A stretch of 64,000 nt of DNA. It comes from Sporobolomyces roseus (Eukaryota > Basidiomycota > Microbotryomycetes > Sporidiobolales > Sporidiobolaceae). The stretch spans positions 930,001-994,000 of the forward strand of contig JADILM010000008.1 in assembly GCA_016617785.1 (NCBI GenBank), given 5' to 3'. Below, one piece after another: positions 1 through 10,962 of this stretch. The translations under genes were made by a program, and so were the position numbers. A model generated the notes under the pieces. That model worked only from the letters and a program-made list of their open reading frames with translations, was not told the origin of the DNA and searched no databases. How positions within the stretch are numbered: the stretch's first letter is position 1; each line of letters begins with the position of its first letter.

Positions 1-59
1 CCTCTAACATCTTTCTCACTCTCAAAAAGAGTTGAGCTTACGTTGGGTCCTTGCTATAG

Positions 60-933
60 GATCTCGCAACTCGAGCGAATTCTTGTTTGACCTCGTTGAC
101 TTGCGATCAAGTGGCAGGAAACATTCTCGTGGCCGGATTCGGAGATGGTGGTGTTCGAGTGTACGATCGTCGACTAGCTCCTCGAGACAACATGGTGAGG
201 AGATACACGGGAGCTCACGGTGCTTGGGTTTCGAATGTTCACATGCAACGAGGTGGGAATCGAGAACTCGTCACGGGAAGGTATGGCTTTCTCTCTCTCT
301 TCCATATCTCTTGTCGAAGCTGATCACTTTTCGATGTAACAGTGTCGCTGGAGAAGTTTGTCTGTGGGATATTCGCCTGACTGAACCAATCAAGACGGTT
401 CAAGCACATCAAGGAGGAATGACTCAAATGACCGTTCATGAACATGCTCCTATCTTTGCCACGTGAGTCGAATTCTCTCTGCATCACTACGCTAGTATTG
501 TAACGATGAGGGGATGTATTTGACTCGCAGGAGTTCCGCTTACAACGTCGTGAAAATCTGGAATATGAACAATTCTGATGAACCCATCTCAAAGTTCCGC
601 AACACCTGTATGTTTTCCTCTTTATACCTTCCCTTTTTCTCATTTTCTTACAAACCTCGAACGTACAGCTGGTCTCCTCAACTCGAAGGCTTCCTCTATG
701 ACGGCGATGGCTTTCCATCCTCACCATATGGCCCTTGCTGTAGCTTCGAACGATGGCATCAAACCCGGATCGACGGAAAGTGTAGGACACATCAACCTGT
801 TCGAGATGGAGAACTATCGAAAGTCTATGAACACGGTGAGTCTGGCTTTTTCTTTCACTTCTTCGATAGCGCGAACTAAACTCGCTTCTCTTCTCAGATG
901 TCGAGCACTCTCTCCTGGAACGCCTTCATGTAA
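60..933 (+). CDS. KOG1: Raptor/Kog1 (TORC1 subunit), C-terminal WD40 part, 5'-truncated by window edge
   Basis: Raptor presents substrates to the TOR kinase in TORC1. Only the last exons are here: 60-280, 343-462, 531-607, 669-835 and 898-933. They join in frame (phases 2, 2, 1, 0) and end at TAA 931-933. The first 59 bases look like the end of an intron (TATAG acceptor). The product reads as consecutive WD40 blades: one with AGFGDGGVRVYDRRL, then GEVCLWDIRL, then VVKIWNM, then AVASNDG and GHINLFE. This is the usual end of Raptor, with a short tail after the last blade. The N-terminal RNC/caspase-like and HEAT regions lie upstream of the window. Identification rests on the AGFGDG/DRRL blade and the blade order; another WD40 protein is possible but less likely. 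Confidence 0.8.
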
Positions 934-1190
934 TACCCCCTTCTCTTTCTCAGTCTCTCTCCTTCCTTTCATCTTTCTCCTGCCGTTCCTTCCTTATCTA
1001 TACCTTCTCTCGCTCGAGTTCGAAATCCCAAAATCTTGTAACTCTATCTTGTATCATTCTCTGCCCTGAACTCTCTTAATCTTCTTCTCTCCCTCTCTTC
1101 CTCTCTCTTGCAACGCTCGAGAATACCTCTTTGTCTCTGTTCCTCTCAGAACCGTTCGATCTCAAATGCTGCATATAATTAAACAGTTCC

Positions 1191-1845
1191 TCACGCCTTC
1201 TTCCCTCCTGCTGTTGACTTCTGTTGACCTGGAGCTTTCCAATCACTATCCCACAGTTGCCCTCCCGGTTGTTCCATCGGTACCCTCAATTCCCTCGGTA
1301 CTAATCCTTCCAACCTAGCGTTCGTCTTCTCACTCTGATCAACATTCTGGAACTTCTTTCCACCTACCGCCTTCTCCCATAGCTTCTTGTCCGTCTCCTC
1401 CAATAGATCGATCGCTTGTCGCATTGAAGTGTACTTGCGAGCCAATTCGGTAGAATGAGTTTCCCTTCGATGGCGTTGATGGAGTGCCCACGCCCGGGTG
1501 ATGGTCTCGTGTACTTCTGGAGAAGGTACGACTTTCTGAAATGCTGCTAATCGGTCCGCCTCGTTCGGTGAAGATTCGTAAAGAACCTGGATAGATCAAG
1601 AATCATCAAATCAGCGACAAACGCTCTATCTCTGGGAATGGTAGCACAGGATGACTCACATTCTTTATAGCTTCCACCCGTGAGTCCGCTGAGCCTTCTC
1701 CTGGCCGTGTTCCTCTGTTTGTTACTTGGTTTGCCTTTTTTCGAGATCCGGATGCGCTGCTCGCTTTCGCTGTAGCATAGGTACGGGTCGCTGAGGGTGT
1801 AGCAGGGAGGGATTGGAGCAATCTCGAGCTGGAAGATCGTAGCAT
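1191..1845 (-). CDS. MRPL28: Mitochondrial large-subunit ribosomal protein mL40-like (MRP-L28 family)
   Basis: Two exons, 1845-1660 and 1586-1191, give 193 residues; the 73-nt intron has a GTGAGT donor. The N-terminus (MLRSSSSRLLQSL, rich in Ser, Arg and Leu, without acidic residues) looks like a mitochondrial targeting sequence. The body has the charged helix RKYTSMRQAIDLLEETDKKL, similar to the core of the mL40/MRP-L28 family, and ends with a basic tail GGKKA. An upstream in-frame ATG at 1888-1890 would add 15 residues; I chose the ATG at 1845 because it directly opens the presequence. The likely role is structural, in the mitochondrial 54S subunit. The family match is by pattern only, so it is moderately certain. 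It is convergent with the Raptor gene, with about 260 bases between the stops. Confidence 0.6.
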
Positions 1846-2601
1846 ATTGTGAGGTTGAAGTTTGGGTTGAGAGAAAGCGATGAGAGACAAAGGCTGAACC
1901 TCGACACCTCACTCGCTCTTCTCTGATCGCTTCGTGACTGATCCAGGACATTATTGTATCTCTGCGGATGGTGGTTCGAGAGGACGCAGCTTCTGCCCTT
2001 CGCTTCTCATATAACGTTTTCGCTGAATCCTCATCTGCTTCGATTCTTTGACTCAACGCTGCTCATTCAGGACATCTTATCAGCTCAGCAGATGGTGTTG
2101 GTCTCTACGTGCTGTTCGTGCAGCGGCCTCGCCTTGTATCGCGAAGCGTGAATCTTGAGATCGCTTTTTACGTCTCACTTCTCCTCTTTCCCCTCTCTCT
2201 GTCACCCAGTGGATCGAGGACAGAGCCCTTCGGCCTGACAGTGAATATCACATGCTAGTAACCTTCGCACATGTGCTGTAGTTCGAGCTCGGCGGGCTCA
2301 GGATCCCTGTGCAAGTCTCGGAGCAGACTTTTTCTTTTCCTTATTTCCGCCTTTGCGCTATGCTTCACTGTGCTTCTAAGCTGGACTGTCCTGAGGTTCG
2401 CGATCAGTATACCACGCAGCGGCTACATCACAGCGAGGAGCCCAATGATTAGCCATATAGTCTTGAACATGGCGCTTTCAAATTTTCTCGTTGTTGACAA
2501 ACTCTCGGTTGCAGCCGCACCTCGCTCCTCTGCTCTTCGATCCCTCCCGAACGTTATACTACATGCTGTATCGAGGACAGAGTATCTCGATTGCTCTTCT
2601 T
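1846..2601. other. Intergenic stretch, 756 bases, no gene recognised
   Basis: Lies between the start of the mL40-like gene and the 3' end of F-box-like paralog A. It must hold the mL40 promoter and the paralog A terminator. Open frames on both strands are short and show no recognisable protein. Confidence 0.4.
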
Positions 2602-3875
2602 TCACAAAGGTAAAGCAGATTCATTTCGTTTCAAGCGTTCTCTACTTCCTCTTCCTCGTTCGATACAAGCGTTGCCGCCCTTGTTTCCTGCTTCCGATGC
2701 CCTCCTCCTCGCTTCCGATCTCCTCGTGAAGTCCTTCGAGATCTGCGTGACTTCACAAGACGAAGGTTGATCTTCGAAAACTACCTCGATGTCTCGACGA
2801 CGACATGCTGATACGAGGGAGTCGACGATGTGCGAGACCGATGTAAGTATCGACTCCATCTCCTTCGGTTCGAGGTCTTCGTCTGTCGGTATCAAGCACC
2901 TGGGAAGATAGAGTAATTGAAGCGGGAGAACCGTTTGCTTCGATTCGAAAATGACAGTCCAGCTCCTCCACTGGTCGAGTAGGGAACGATCGCTGTCTTC
3001 ACTCGGACCGAGAGAGCTGCCGCTGTAAATTCGGAGACAGATTACGTTACTTGCATGTCGTTGGAAAGAATCGGGATTGGCGAGATGACAGTCGAACAAA
3101 AGAGCAAGCGAAGACTGCGATATGACGGCCGAAGGTAGTTCCAGGATCAGCTTGAGGAGGAACGTCATCGAGCTGAGCTGCGGTGCCAGTCCCACAAAAG
3201 TCTGTTTCTCCTCGCCAGTGAAATAATCGTATCCGTCGACGATTGCGAAGTGTCGAAGTGCCGGGAATGTTCGAGGCGATAGGGCCTTGCTTTCGAGGTA
3301 AGTCGTTGATAGACTTAGACTCTCGAGCTGAGGCAGGAACATATTGAAGTTGCCGCCGAACTCGACTTGGTGAAGGTGAAGCTTTTTGAGGTCTTTGGCT
3401 CGTGACAATTCAGTCCTGAACAAGCCTACAATGGCGAGATCACGGACTCACTGCCTAGTTCCAGCGTCGCCAGTCTACCAGCCGTCATTCGTAGGTCCTC
3501 GAGGTTGGGTATCGAATCCAAGAACTCCAATGCGTGATCTTCCGAATCTGCCATCATACACGCTAGATCGAGAATAGCTATGTTACGCGTGTAGGACATT
3601 AGTCTCTTGTAGTCGACGCTTCCGCTGAGGTTGAGGATAGCCATGTGTTCAGGGTCGGCGACGTTGAGTGTTTCGAACAATAGCGGTTGAGCCAGTTTTA
3701 GAAAGAGTCGAGAAACGAGACATGTCGAGTAGAGGGTCTTTTTGCAATTTTAATAAGTCTTCTGATCGTATTCGCGGGGAGCGAGCTGTTCGATGATGGA
3801 TTGAATGAGTTCGAGGGGAAGGAGATCGAAATAGCGAGTTTGAGGAGGAGAGGAAGAGAGGGAATCGGTGGACAT
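2602..3875 (-). pseudogene. F-box-like paralog A with an in-frame stop codon
   Basis: Two exons, 3875-3452 and 3392-2602, total 1215 nt, as in the intact paralogs. The N-terminus reads LLPLELIQSIIEQLAP, the F-box-like start. The codon after KTY is TAA (3750-3752) where paralogs E and F have Lys in TTYKDRQATL. The same frame then continues with the conserved CLVSRLFLKLAQPLLF, so this is a single nonsense change, not a frameshift. The 59-nt intron is phase 1, as in the rest of the family. Exon 2 has FPALRHFAIVDG and the C-terminal ACRRRDIEVVFEDQ signature, then a basic tail longer than in the paralogs. It could still be expressed from a downstream start, or by readthrough, as a product lacking the first half of the F-box. 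Otherwise it is a young pseudogene. Confidence 0.75.
3750..3752 (-). other. Premature TAA codon in paralog A
   Basis: On the minus strand the frame reads Y-stop-N-C-K-K-T-L. Paralogs E and F read Y-K-D-R-Q-A-T-L at the same spacing. A one-base AAA to TAA change would explain it. Reading frame and spacing downstream are unchanged. Confidence 0.8.
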
Positions 3876-4470
3876 GGTCGAAATGGTACTAAGAGAGGTC
3901 GATAGAGGTATCAGCTACTACTACAGAGTATTTCTATAGTCTCAGAAGGTATGCTGAAGTCGAAAGGAAACAAGTGAGATGAAGAAGAGGGGAGATGGAA
4001 CGAACCTAGGACTCGCTTGAAGCGCACTCCAGTACGTCTATCAGATCTCAAAGCTCGTGAAGGTATCTTCGAGGAGAGTTTGAGCGAGTCGAGTGAAGTG
4101 AAGGGAAGAGAGAGGAGAATTTCGCTTTTCGCAAGGTGAGGAGATTGACAATTTCGTACTCTCGATTCGTTCCTGTGCCCTCGAAAGGAAAGCTTCGAAG
4201 TACTTGGTTGAAAGGCAGACGAAGTGGAGAGCACTCGAGGAATTGCTTCGACCTCGATTCGTCGTTTTTGAATTGCGAAGTAGTCCTCGATCTCGCTTCT
4301 CTCCTCGACTTCGTTGAGAATGGCTCGACAGAAAAGTAGAGTAGGTACAAAATAGATCCAAAGGTACAAACGAAATCTCGACATTCTTCGGTTCCTGACA
4401 AAGCGTTCGTTTTACTTCCTCTCAATCACCTCTCGATTCCAAGCGTATTCCTCTCCCTTTCTCTGCGTTC
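3876..4470. other. Intergenic stretch between paralogs A and B, 595 bases
   Basis: Separates the start of A from the stop of B, which follow each other head-to-tail on the minus strand. It should contain the promoter of A and the terminator of B. The overlapping open frames here are not family members and carry no motif I recognise. Confidence 0.4.
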
Positions 4471-5617
4471 CTACTTCTCACTCAAGGACTCCCTCTCAAT
4501 CCTTTCCTTCGTCATCCTCCTCATGAACTCCTCCGACAACTGGTTCTCCGCGCGCACCTTTCCTGTTGCTTGTCTTTCAAAAACAACTTCGATCCCGCGT
4601 CTTTCACAAGCAAGGACAAGTCGTTTGACAGCTTCTCGGACGCTCCCTGACGGTGACCAAGCGACGCTAGATTCGAGGGGCGAGAGGTACAGGGACTTGA
4701 GTTGGCGGCAGCGGCTCGAGTCCTCGATGACTTCTCTGAACGTTTCGACACCTTTGATCAATTTGACTGATGATCGTGGGGTCATGTTCACACGGAAGCG
4801 AGCGTGTGTGACGTGGTCTGCTCCGGCGCTGTAGTCCTCGGGAGAATCATCGAAGTAATCGATTACGACTGAATGAGTTGAGAACGCCGGAGTATACTCG
4901 AGGAGACTGGAGAAGAGGTCGGACGCAAGGTCGATAGAATCGAGTTGAGCTGAGAGCGAGACGATTGTCTTGGCGGCGTCAGGAGCGAGCACGCCATGGC
5001 AGTCTTCGTAAGCGAGATGGCGAAGTGAAGGGAAATTTATGTTCTTTAGGCCAGGTTCCGGGAGCCGCACATTGACGAGACTGAGAGTGACGAGGGAGGG
5101 TAGACAGAAGGATCCATCTTGTTCTTCGAGAGAGCCATCGTTGACGAAAAGTTTCCTCAAGTCTGTATAACGCGATCAGCCGAAGCCGGGGAAGACCATC
5201 GTAAAATCACTCACTCGAGCCAGAGACTGCGTTGAGATCAATAGTGTACGCGGTACACACCATTCGTTCGAGAGAGCTACAAGTCTTTGAGAGATTGTGC
5301 AGAAGTTCCGTTGGTATCTTAATCGAACCCTTCGTGCGGCCACCTTTCAAAGATAGCAAGCGGACATTGCTGATCCCTTGCAGTTCCGTCTCACTGCCGA
5401 GCAGCTGCTCCAAGCGATTCATCCCCTTATCTCCTTCGAAGATCATGGATGCGAAAAGTAGAGGTCGAGCGATTTGACGGAAGATCTTCGAGGTGAGGCA
5501 GAGGGCGAGAAGCTCGTGACAATGAGGGTTGTCGAGGATACCGTCGTTCGAGATAGGAGGACATGCGAAGTTGTCGATGATGAGACGAAGGAGTTCGATG
5601 GGTAGGGACGCAGGCAT
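4471..5617 (-). CDS. F-box-like repeat-family protein, paralog B
   Basis: Exons 5617-5215 and 5162-4471 encode 364 residues. The start MPASLPIELLRLIID gives an F-box-like motif at the very N-terminus, followed by ALCLTSKIFRQIARPLLFAS, the second half of the motif. The 52-nt intron is phase 1 and falls at the family position, after LNAVSGS. Exon 2 starts NLRKLFV and contains FPSLRHLAYED. It ends with the family signature LACERRGIEVVFERQ and LSEEFMRRM. F-box proteins usually bridge SCF ubiquitin ligases to a substrate; that role is inferred here. Middle segments with regularly spaced Leu suggest degenerate leucine-rich repeats. Intact, and probably the best template of the A-C cluster. Confidence 0.8.
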
Positions 5618-6310
5618 TCGGAAGTGGAAGCGGGAAAGTGAGATCAAGTGAAGCGGATGAATAGGGAGTGTTGATGAGACTGGTAGTGAATGGTTGTCAG
5701 CTTGCACAGTCCGAGTAAGCGTGCAGAGATCAGAAAGAGGAAGATGAGGACTCAGGACTCACTGGAACAGGCGATTCTCGCCGTGGATGATTGTTCGAAT
5801 GTAGCTTTGGCCTCTTGAGTAGCTATCCAGCGATCTAGTCGAGTCGCGAGAGAGAACTGTTGAACTCGAGATGAAAGTGACGAGATGACTTTCAAGGTGA
5901 ACCCAAGTGTCGAATGGTAGTATGGCGGCTCGCAGTAGGCTCTATAGCTTCTGTCGATTGTCCGGAAGCAATCAGAGTGGCAATTTGAGGTTGTCGAAGA
6001 AGTGGTTGAGAGCAAGAGAAGTTTCGCTCACTTTTTGCCCTCCTGCTTGCCTCAGATTTCATCGCTGAGAAGTGGTTCAGAAGTCCTGTGAGCTGGTAGT
6101 GACGGAGATCCCAATGGGATACAATCTAGGTCGAAAAAGCCAAATCTTGTGCGAATCTTGTGTTTCGCAAGTTTCGCAAATTCTGCTCTCTCGCTCATCT
6201 CTCGAGTGACGTTCTCATCCTGCTCGTCTCTGACTAACACAAAAAGAACCTTACGGAGAACATATCATTGAGTATACACGAACAAGCTTGTTTCTTCTCT
6301 CCATCTCTCA
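5618..6310. other. Intergenic stretch between paralogs B and C, 693 bases
   Basis: Contains two modest minus-strand open frames (5752-6015 and 6052-6240) without family motifs. A GTGAGT at the end of the first could be the donor of a 5'-UTR intron of paralog B. I cannot support a separate gene. Confidence 0.3.
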
Positions 6311-7485
6311 TTAACCAATTCGACGTTCCCCATTCGTACCGTTTCCCCTCTTCGAGCTCATTCTCTTCGCAAAGTCCGGTGAGATCCTAGAGTACCATGC
6401 CATGTTCTGAGCTTGAGCTTCAAGTACAACTTCGATATTGCTGTCGCGACAAGCTTGAATCAGTTTGGATCTTGCTTTGAGTGCTTCGGGATTTGGTTGT
6501 GGGTGAGGAGGAGGTAGGTTGCAATCAATGTAGATGGTACGAAGGGGTGAGGAAGGGGTCGATGTCTTGATCAAGCTGATGAAATCCGCCAAATCCTCTC
6601 CGCTTCCGTCGTAGTCTTCGAAGTCGTCAAATGCGAGCTCGACCCGGAGGTACTCTATCTCTGATCGATAGCGATGGTAGAACGTTGTTTCGGTTTCGTC
6701 GGCAAATCCAACACCGATGTCGAGGAGTGTTCGAGAGAGCGAGAAGTCGGGGACCCTTTCCTTGAGTGAAGGCATGTACTCGATGGGTAAGACGAGTGAA
6801 TCGAGTTGACCGATGAAGGTGCCCAAGGTCGCAACGAATCCATCGTCAACGCTTTGAGAGCCACCGCACATCGAAAGATGGCGAAGCGAAGGAAGTTGAT
6901 CGCGCCCTATTCCCCGAGATGATTTTTGACTATACGTCGAACTCAATTCGAGGAGCTCGGGGAGGAAGAGATACTCGAGCTCTTCGAGCGAAGTGTGGCA
7001 GACATGAAGCCTCTTGAGAGCTGTATGGACGATATCTTTTAGCGAAGAACGTAAACGAGACAGTCATACAACGCACTGGATTCAGAGAAACGACTCAGCC
7101 AGTGACTCTTCAAGACGGGATTAATCATCTCCGTTAGATTCCTTCCCTTCATCACGATCCTCTGAATGATCTCATGTGCAGCGACGGAATCTAACGGTGA
7201 TTTCGGCTTTCGACTATCGACACAACGAAGGAACCGTACATTCGAAACCAGCTCCTCACATCTTGCGCTAGACGAGTATGCGGAGAGCAGCTTGTCGGAC
7301 GCTGCGGCCTGGAGGGTGAGAACAGCGAAGAGGAGGGGCTGGGCGAAGGATTGAAGTCGTTTCGAGACGAGGGAAAGGGAGGAAAGGTTGGCGAATCGCT
7401 CGGGCTCGGTGTATTCGTCCCAGAATGGAGGACCGACATATTCGACGATGGTCTGGAGGAGCTCGGGAGGAAGAAGGTCGAGCAT
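6311..7485 (-). CDS. F-box-like repeat-family protein, paralog C
   Basis: Exons 7485-7077 and 7020-6311 encode 372 residues. The N-terminus MLDLLPPELLQTIVEYVGPP followed by LSLVSKRLQSFAQPLLF is the clearest F-box-like pattern of the A-C cluster. The 56-nt phase-1 intron uses a GTGCGT donor and sits at the family position, before TLKRLHV. Exon 2 has LPSLRHLSMCGG and the C-terminal form QACRDSNIEVVLEAQ then DFAKRM, so the signature is conserved but more diverged than in B. The length and layout agree with an intact gene. A putative SCF substrate receptor; substrate unknown. It is divergent from uS12m, sharing a 363-base promoter region. Confidence 0.8.
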
Positions 7486-7848
7486 GATGAGGGAGAATCG
7501 GGAAGACGCGGGAATCGAATCGAAAGAAGGGTGCGAGTACCGGGAGGGGGTAGACGAGGGGCAAGGGATGAGAGCTGCTTGGATACTGGGCCTGTCACAT
7601 GCAGCCAGACATTAGCTACGCTTTGCATAGGCTACGCTTTGCATAGACGGTGGAGGAAACGACAAGACAAACAAAGTGAGGAATCTTCAACGGCTCGCGA
7701 ATATGATGAGCTCTTGAGTGGTCAGATAGAGATTGCGAGAACTGTACTGTAGCTCTTAGGCTATGGTCGACAGAAGCGAGTGAGATGTAGGAGACCAACT
7801 CCTCCCTCGAGATGAAACTTCTTGTTCTTGTTCACCTCATTCTCAAAT
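7486..7848. promoter_or_regulatory. Divergent promoter region, paralog C / uS12m
   Basis: 363 bases between two start codons on opposite strands, so both promoters must lie here. A near-duplicate of the motif CTACGCTTTGCATAG occurs twice in a row at about 7616-7645. No other element stands out. Confidence 0.4.
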
Positions 7849-8523
7849 ATGGCATTCCGATCACCATTAGCATCATTAGCTTCATCCTTGGCTCGACTGA
7901 CCCTCTCAAGCCGACCTACGCCTTCTCTTCGATTACCGTTCCCTTCTTCCTCTTCTTGCTCATTTCCCTCGTATCTTCATCAGCGAACATCTCCCTTCTC
8001 CACCTCTCGACCCGCTCAAGCTACTCTCAATCAAGTAACAAGAGGTGCACGCAAACCCATCCGCCGACAGAATAAGACTCCAGCTCTCCAAGGTTGTTAT
8101 CAAAAGAAGGGAGTTTGTAGTAAAGTGTACACCGTCAAACCAAAGAAACCAAACTCGGCAGTGAGGAAAGTTGCAAAGGTTAAATTGAGTACGGGGAGGG
8201 CCGTGATTGCGTACATTCCGGGAGAAGGGCACAACTTGCAAGAGCACTCGGTAGTTCTCATTCGTGGTGGTCGTACTCAGGATTTACCCGGTGCAAAGTA
8301 AGTTCGTACAACTCTATCCACCCACAGCTTATGCTGACGAGCGTTCCCCTTCTCTCCAGGTACAAGATTGTTCGAGGAGCGCTTGATTTAGGAGGAGTCG
8401 CAGGACGAGCAGTATCTCGATCAAAGTATGGTAGTGAGTCTCCCTCTCTTCCTTGATCTGCACCACTAAGTTGTAAACTGACGAAACTCTATCCTCCTCA
8501 CAGCCAAGGCACCGAAGAAGTAG
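7849..8523 (+). CDS. MRPS12: Mitochondrial small-subunit ribosomal protein uS12m
   Basis: Three exons (7849-8297, 8360-8433, 8504-8523) encode 180 residues; the last exon adds only TKAPKK. A targeting sequence of about 55 residues, rich in Ser and Arg, precedes the S12 body. The body carries the family hallmarks [32 protein letters not shown] and [13 protein letters not shown], followed by [13 protein letters not shown]. uS12 forms part of the decoding centre of the small subunit. The length is normal for a mitochondrial S12 with presequence. I chose the ATG at 7849 over one 27 bases upstream because the downstream ATG starts the basic presequence. The identification is firm. Confidence 0.95.
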
Positions 8524-9255
8524 TAGTTTGCGTTGTAACGATTTATTTTCGCAATTTCTACCATCCTAGAGTACTCAAGATATGCCCCCTTTCGCCGTGA
8601 AGACATCTAGAGCCCGAGTGTGAGCTGGACGAGACGAAAGTAGGGGAGATGAACAGCGGGACAAGGGACACGGAGAAAAAGAAATGCGTGAACGTGCAAA
8701 CGAATCGAGGAGTACACGCTCGAATCGAGACACACACAGTCTGCGCCGGCAGAGGCATAATCGGCAAAGGCAACAACTCTTGAAGCATGGTCGAATTCTG
8801 TGTGAACGACTTCGGGCGGTCGACTGTCGAACTTTGTTCGAGAATAGCTCGATGCTGCTTTCGAGCTAGCTCGCCGATGATCCTCGACGTCGAGTCGACC
8901 AGACGATAAGCTCCTTTCGACAGAGCTTGAACGGCAACAGCGTCTTGACGAAGTGGGACTGACTCGCGGCAACGGAAATTGGAACAGTTCTGCTCGACGA
9001 AGACTTGTATTGCGTTCAGTCTCTCTCGCTTGAGCTCTCGTAGTCCTGGTCAGATAGCGAGTAAAGAATGTGTGTGCAGCGTATTTACAACCATTGGGAG
9101 AGAAAGATAGAGTGAAGTGAGGGAAGAGACAACATGGACAAAAGGGTATACACCAAGGAAAGCAAGAGAGAGAGAGTGAACGACTAAGGAGAGGAGTGGG
9201 GAAATAATAAGGATGAATGTGCGACGATGCCAACGAGATGAGGGGAAGAGTAGAT
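8524..9255. other. Convergent spacer between uS12m and RNR2, 732 bases
   Basis: Holds the 3' ends of both flanking genes. A 251-codon minus-strand open frame crosses into the last RNR2 exon, but its composition (Ser, Arg and Cys rich) and lack of motifs mark it as chance. No gene supported. Confidence 0.5.
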
Positions 9256-10962
9256 CTAGAAATCTTCCTCGAGTGAGAAGAGAGATCCCTTGTTGGTTTC
9301 GTCACCTCCTTCCTTTGCGTTTTGTTTCGCCATGACACCAGCTTTTTGGTAATCCGATACACGCTTCTCGAAGAAGTTCTATAGATAGGAAGCGATTCGA
9401 GTCAGTCAAAAGTTCAGATCAAGAGACAGGAGTAGTCAAACGTACGGTCTTGCCCTCCATTGAGATCATGTCCATGAAATCGAATGGGTTCTCCTTGTTG
9501 TAGATCTTCTTGTTACCGAGTGAGACGAGGAGTCGATCCGCAACGAACTCGATGTACTGGCACATCAATTCAGAGTTCATTCCGATTAATCGACAAGGGA
9601 GGGCGTCGGTCAAGAATTCTTGTTCGATTTCGACCGCTTCTCGGATGATGCGCTCGACAGTGTCGGGATGAGGTCGTCGTTCGAGGTGGGAGAAGAGGAG
9701 GCAGGCAAAGTCGGTGTGAAGTCCTTCGTCTCGGGAGATGAGTTCGTTCTGAAGGAGAGTGATGCGAGTCAGCGACAACTTCTTAAAGCAACGAAAGAGC
9801 GAGATAAATATACGGAGAAGGTGAGTCCAGGCATGAGACCACGCTTCTTGAGCCAGAAGATTGAAGCGAAAGATCCAGAGAAGAAGATTCCTTCGACAGC
9901 GGCGAAAGCGACGAGACGTTCTCCGAAGACTGATTGTTCATCATTGATCCACTTGAGTGCCCAGTCGGCCTTCTTGGCGATGCAGGGAACTGATGAAAGA
10001 GGCAAAAGGATGAGTTCCGGAATCTGAATCGAGGAAAGAGTATGCGAAGTTGACTCACTGGTCTCGATAGCGTTGAAGAGCTTGTCACGCTCCTCGGGTT
10101 CACGAACGTAGGTATCGATGAGGAGAGAGTAGACTTCTGAGTGGATGTTCTCCCTGTGACATTTTGGATCAAGATCAGCTATTTGAACCTTTGCACTGAC
10201 TGATCTGAATTTCAAACTCACATCATGATTTGGAAACCGTAGAAGCAACGAGCCTCTGCGATTTGAACCTCTGATCCGAACCTGGATTCATCACATTAAA
10301 AAAGGAAATGTCAATTCCCTTGCAAATTGACATTAAAAAAGAGATGTGACCAACCTTTCAACCAAGTTCTCGTTGACGATACCATCTGAAGCGGCGAAGA
10401 AGGCGAGTACATGAGAGATGAAGTACTTCTCGTCGTCTTTGAGTTTGGTATCCCAATGGTTGAGGTCCTTGGAGAGATCCTTAAAAAGGGGAGGAAAAGA
10501 TAAAAAACGCGTCAATTTCGGCCTCCCTCCCCAAGAGGTCCAGAGACTACTCACCATCTCTTCAGCAGTCCAGAAAGAAGCTTCAGCACGTTTGTATTGT
10601 CCCCAGATCTATACAGGAGAGAGAGAGAGTTAGCCCCTTGAATAAACGCGTGAAGTGTGATCGATTTCAGCCACTAGCCTGCTATTACTCACCTCGTGGT
10701 ATTGGATAGGGAAGAGTACGAATCGCTTGCCGTTGGGCTTGAGAATGGGTTCATCCTTGTCGCAAGTAATGTCAGGGTTACCAACGAATCGGTCGCGTCC
10801 TTGACGGTCTTGTCTTTGATCTACGAGTTCACCAGACTTGTGAGACTTCTTGTTGGATTCAGCTACGAGCTTGTCATTGATGGAAGCAGGCTTGGTGAGG
10901 TCGAGTTTATCGAATTGAGCGGCTGCTACTTTTGAGGGAGTTTCTTGATCAGCGGCGACCAT
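9256..10962 (-). CDS. RNR2: Ribonucleoside-diphosphate reductase small subunit (R2)
   Basis: Eight exons (10962-10693, 10608-10555, 10479-10355, 10281-10222, 10153-10059, 9989-9814, 9748-9446, 9378-9256) encode 401 residues. R2 holds the di-iron/tyrosyl radical cofactor used to make deoxyribonucleotides in the cytosol. By alignment with class Ia R2 proteins the metal ligands are all present: D140 (ASDGIV), E171 and H174 (MENIHSEVY), E234 (AAVEGIF), E268 and H271 (RDEGLH). The radical tyrosine is Y178. The C-terminus ends FSLEEDF, the acidic/aromatic tail that docks on the large subunit. The N-terminal 60 residues are the usual variable extension. Three ACGCGT hexamers lie in the promoter and introns 1 and 2, which suggests cell-cycle control (inference). 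Confidence 0.97.

Noticed and set aside
8607..9362. 251-codon minus-strand frame after RNR2
   Set aside because: Overlaps the last RNR2 exon in another frame and otherwise lies in its 3' region; no motif.
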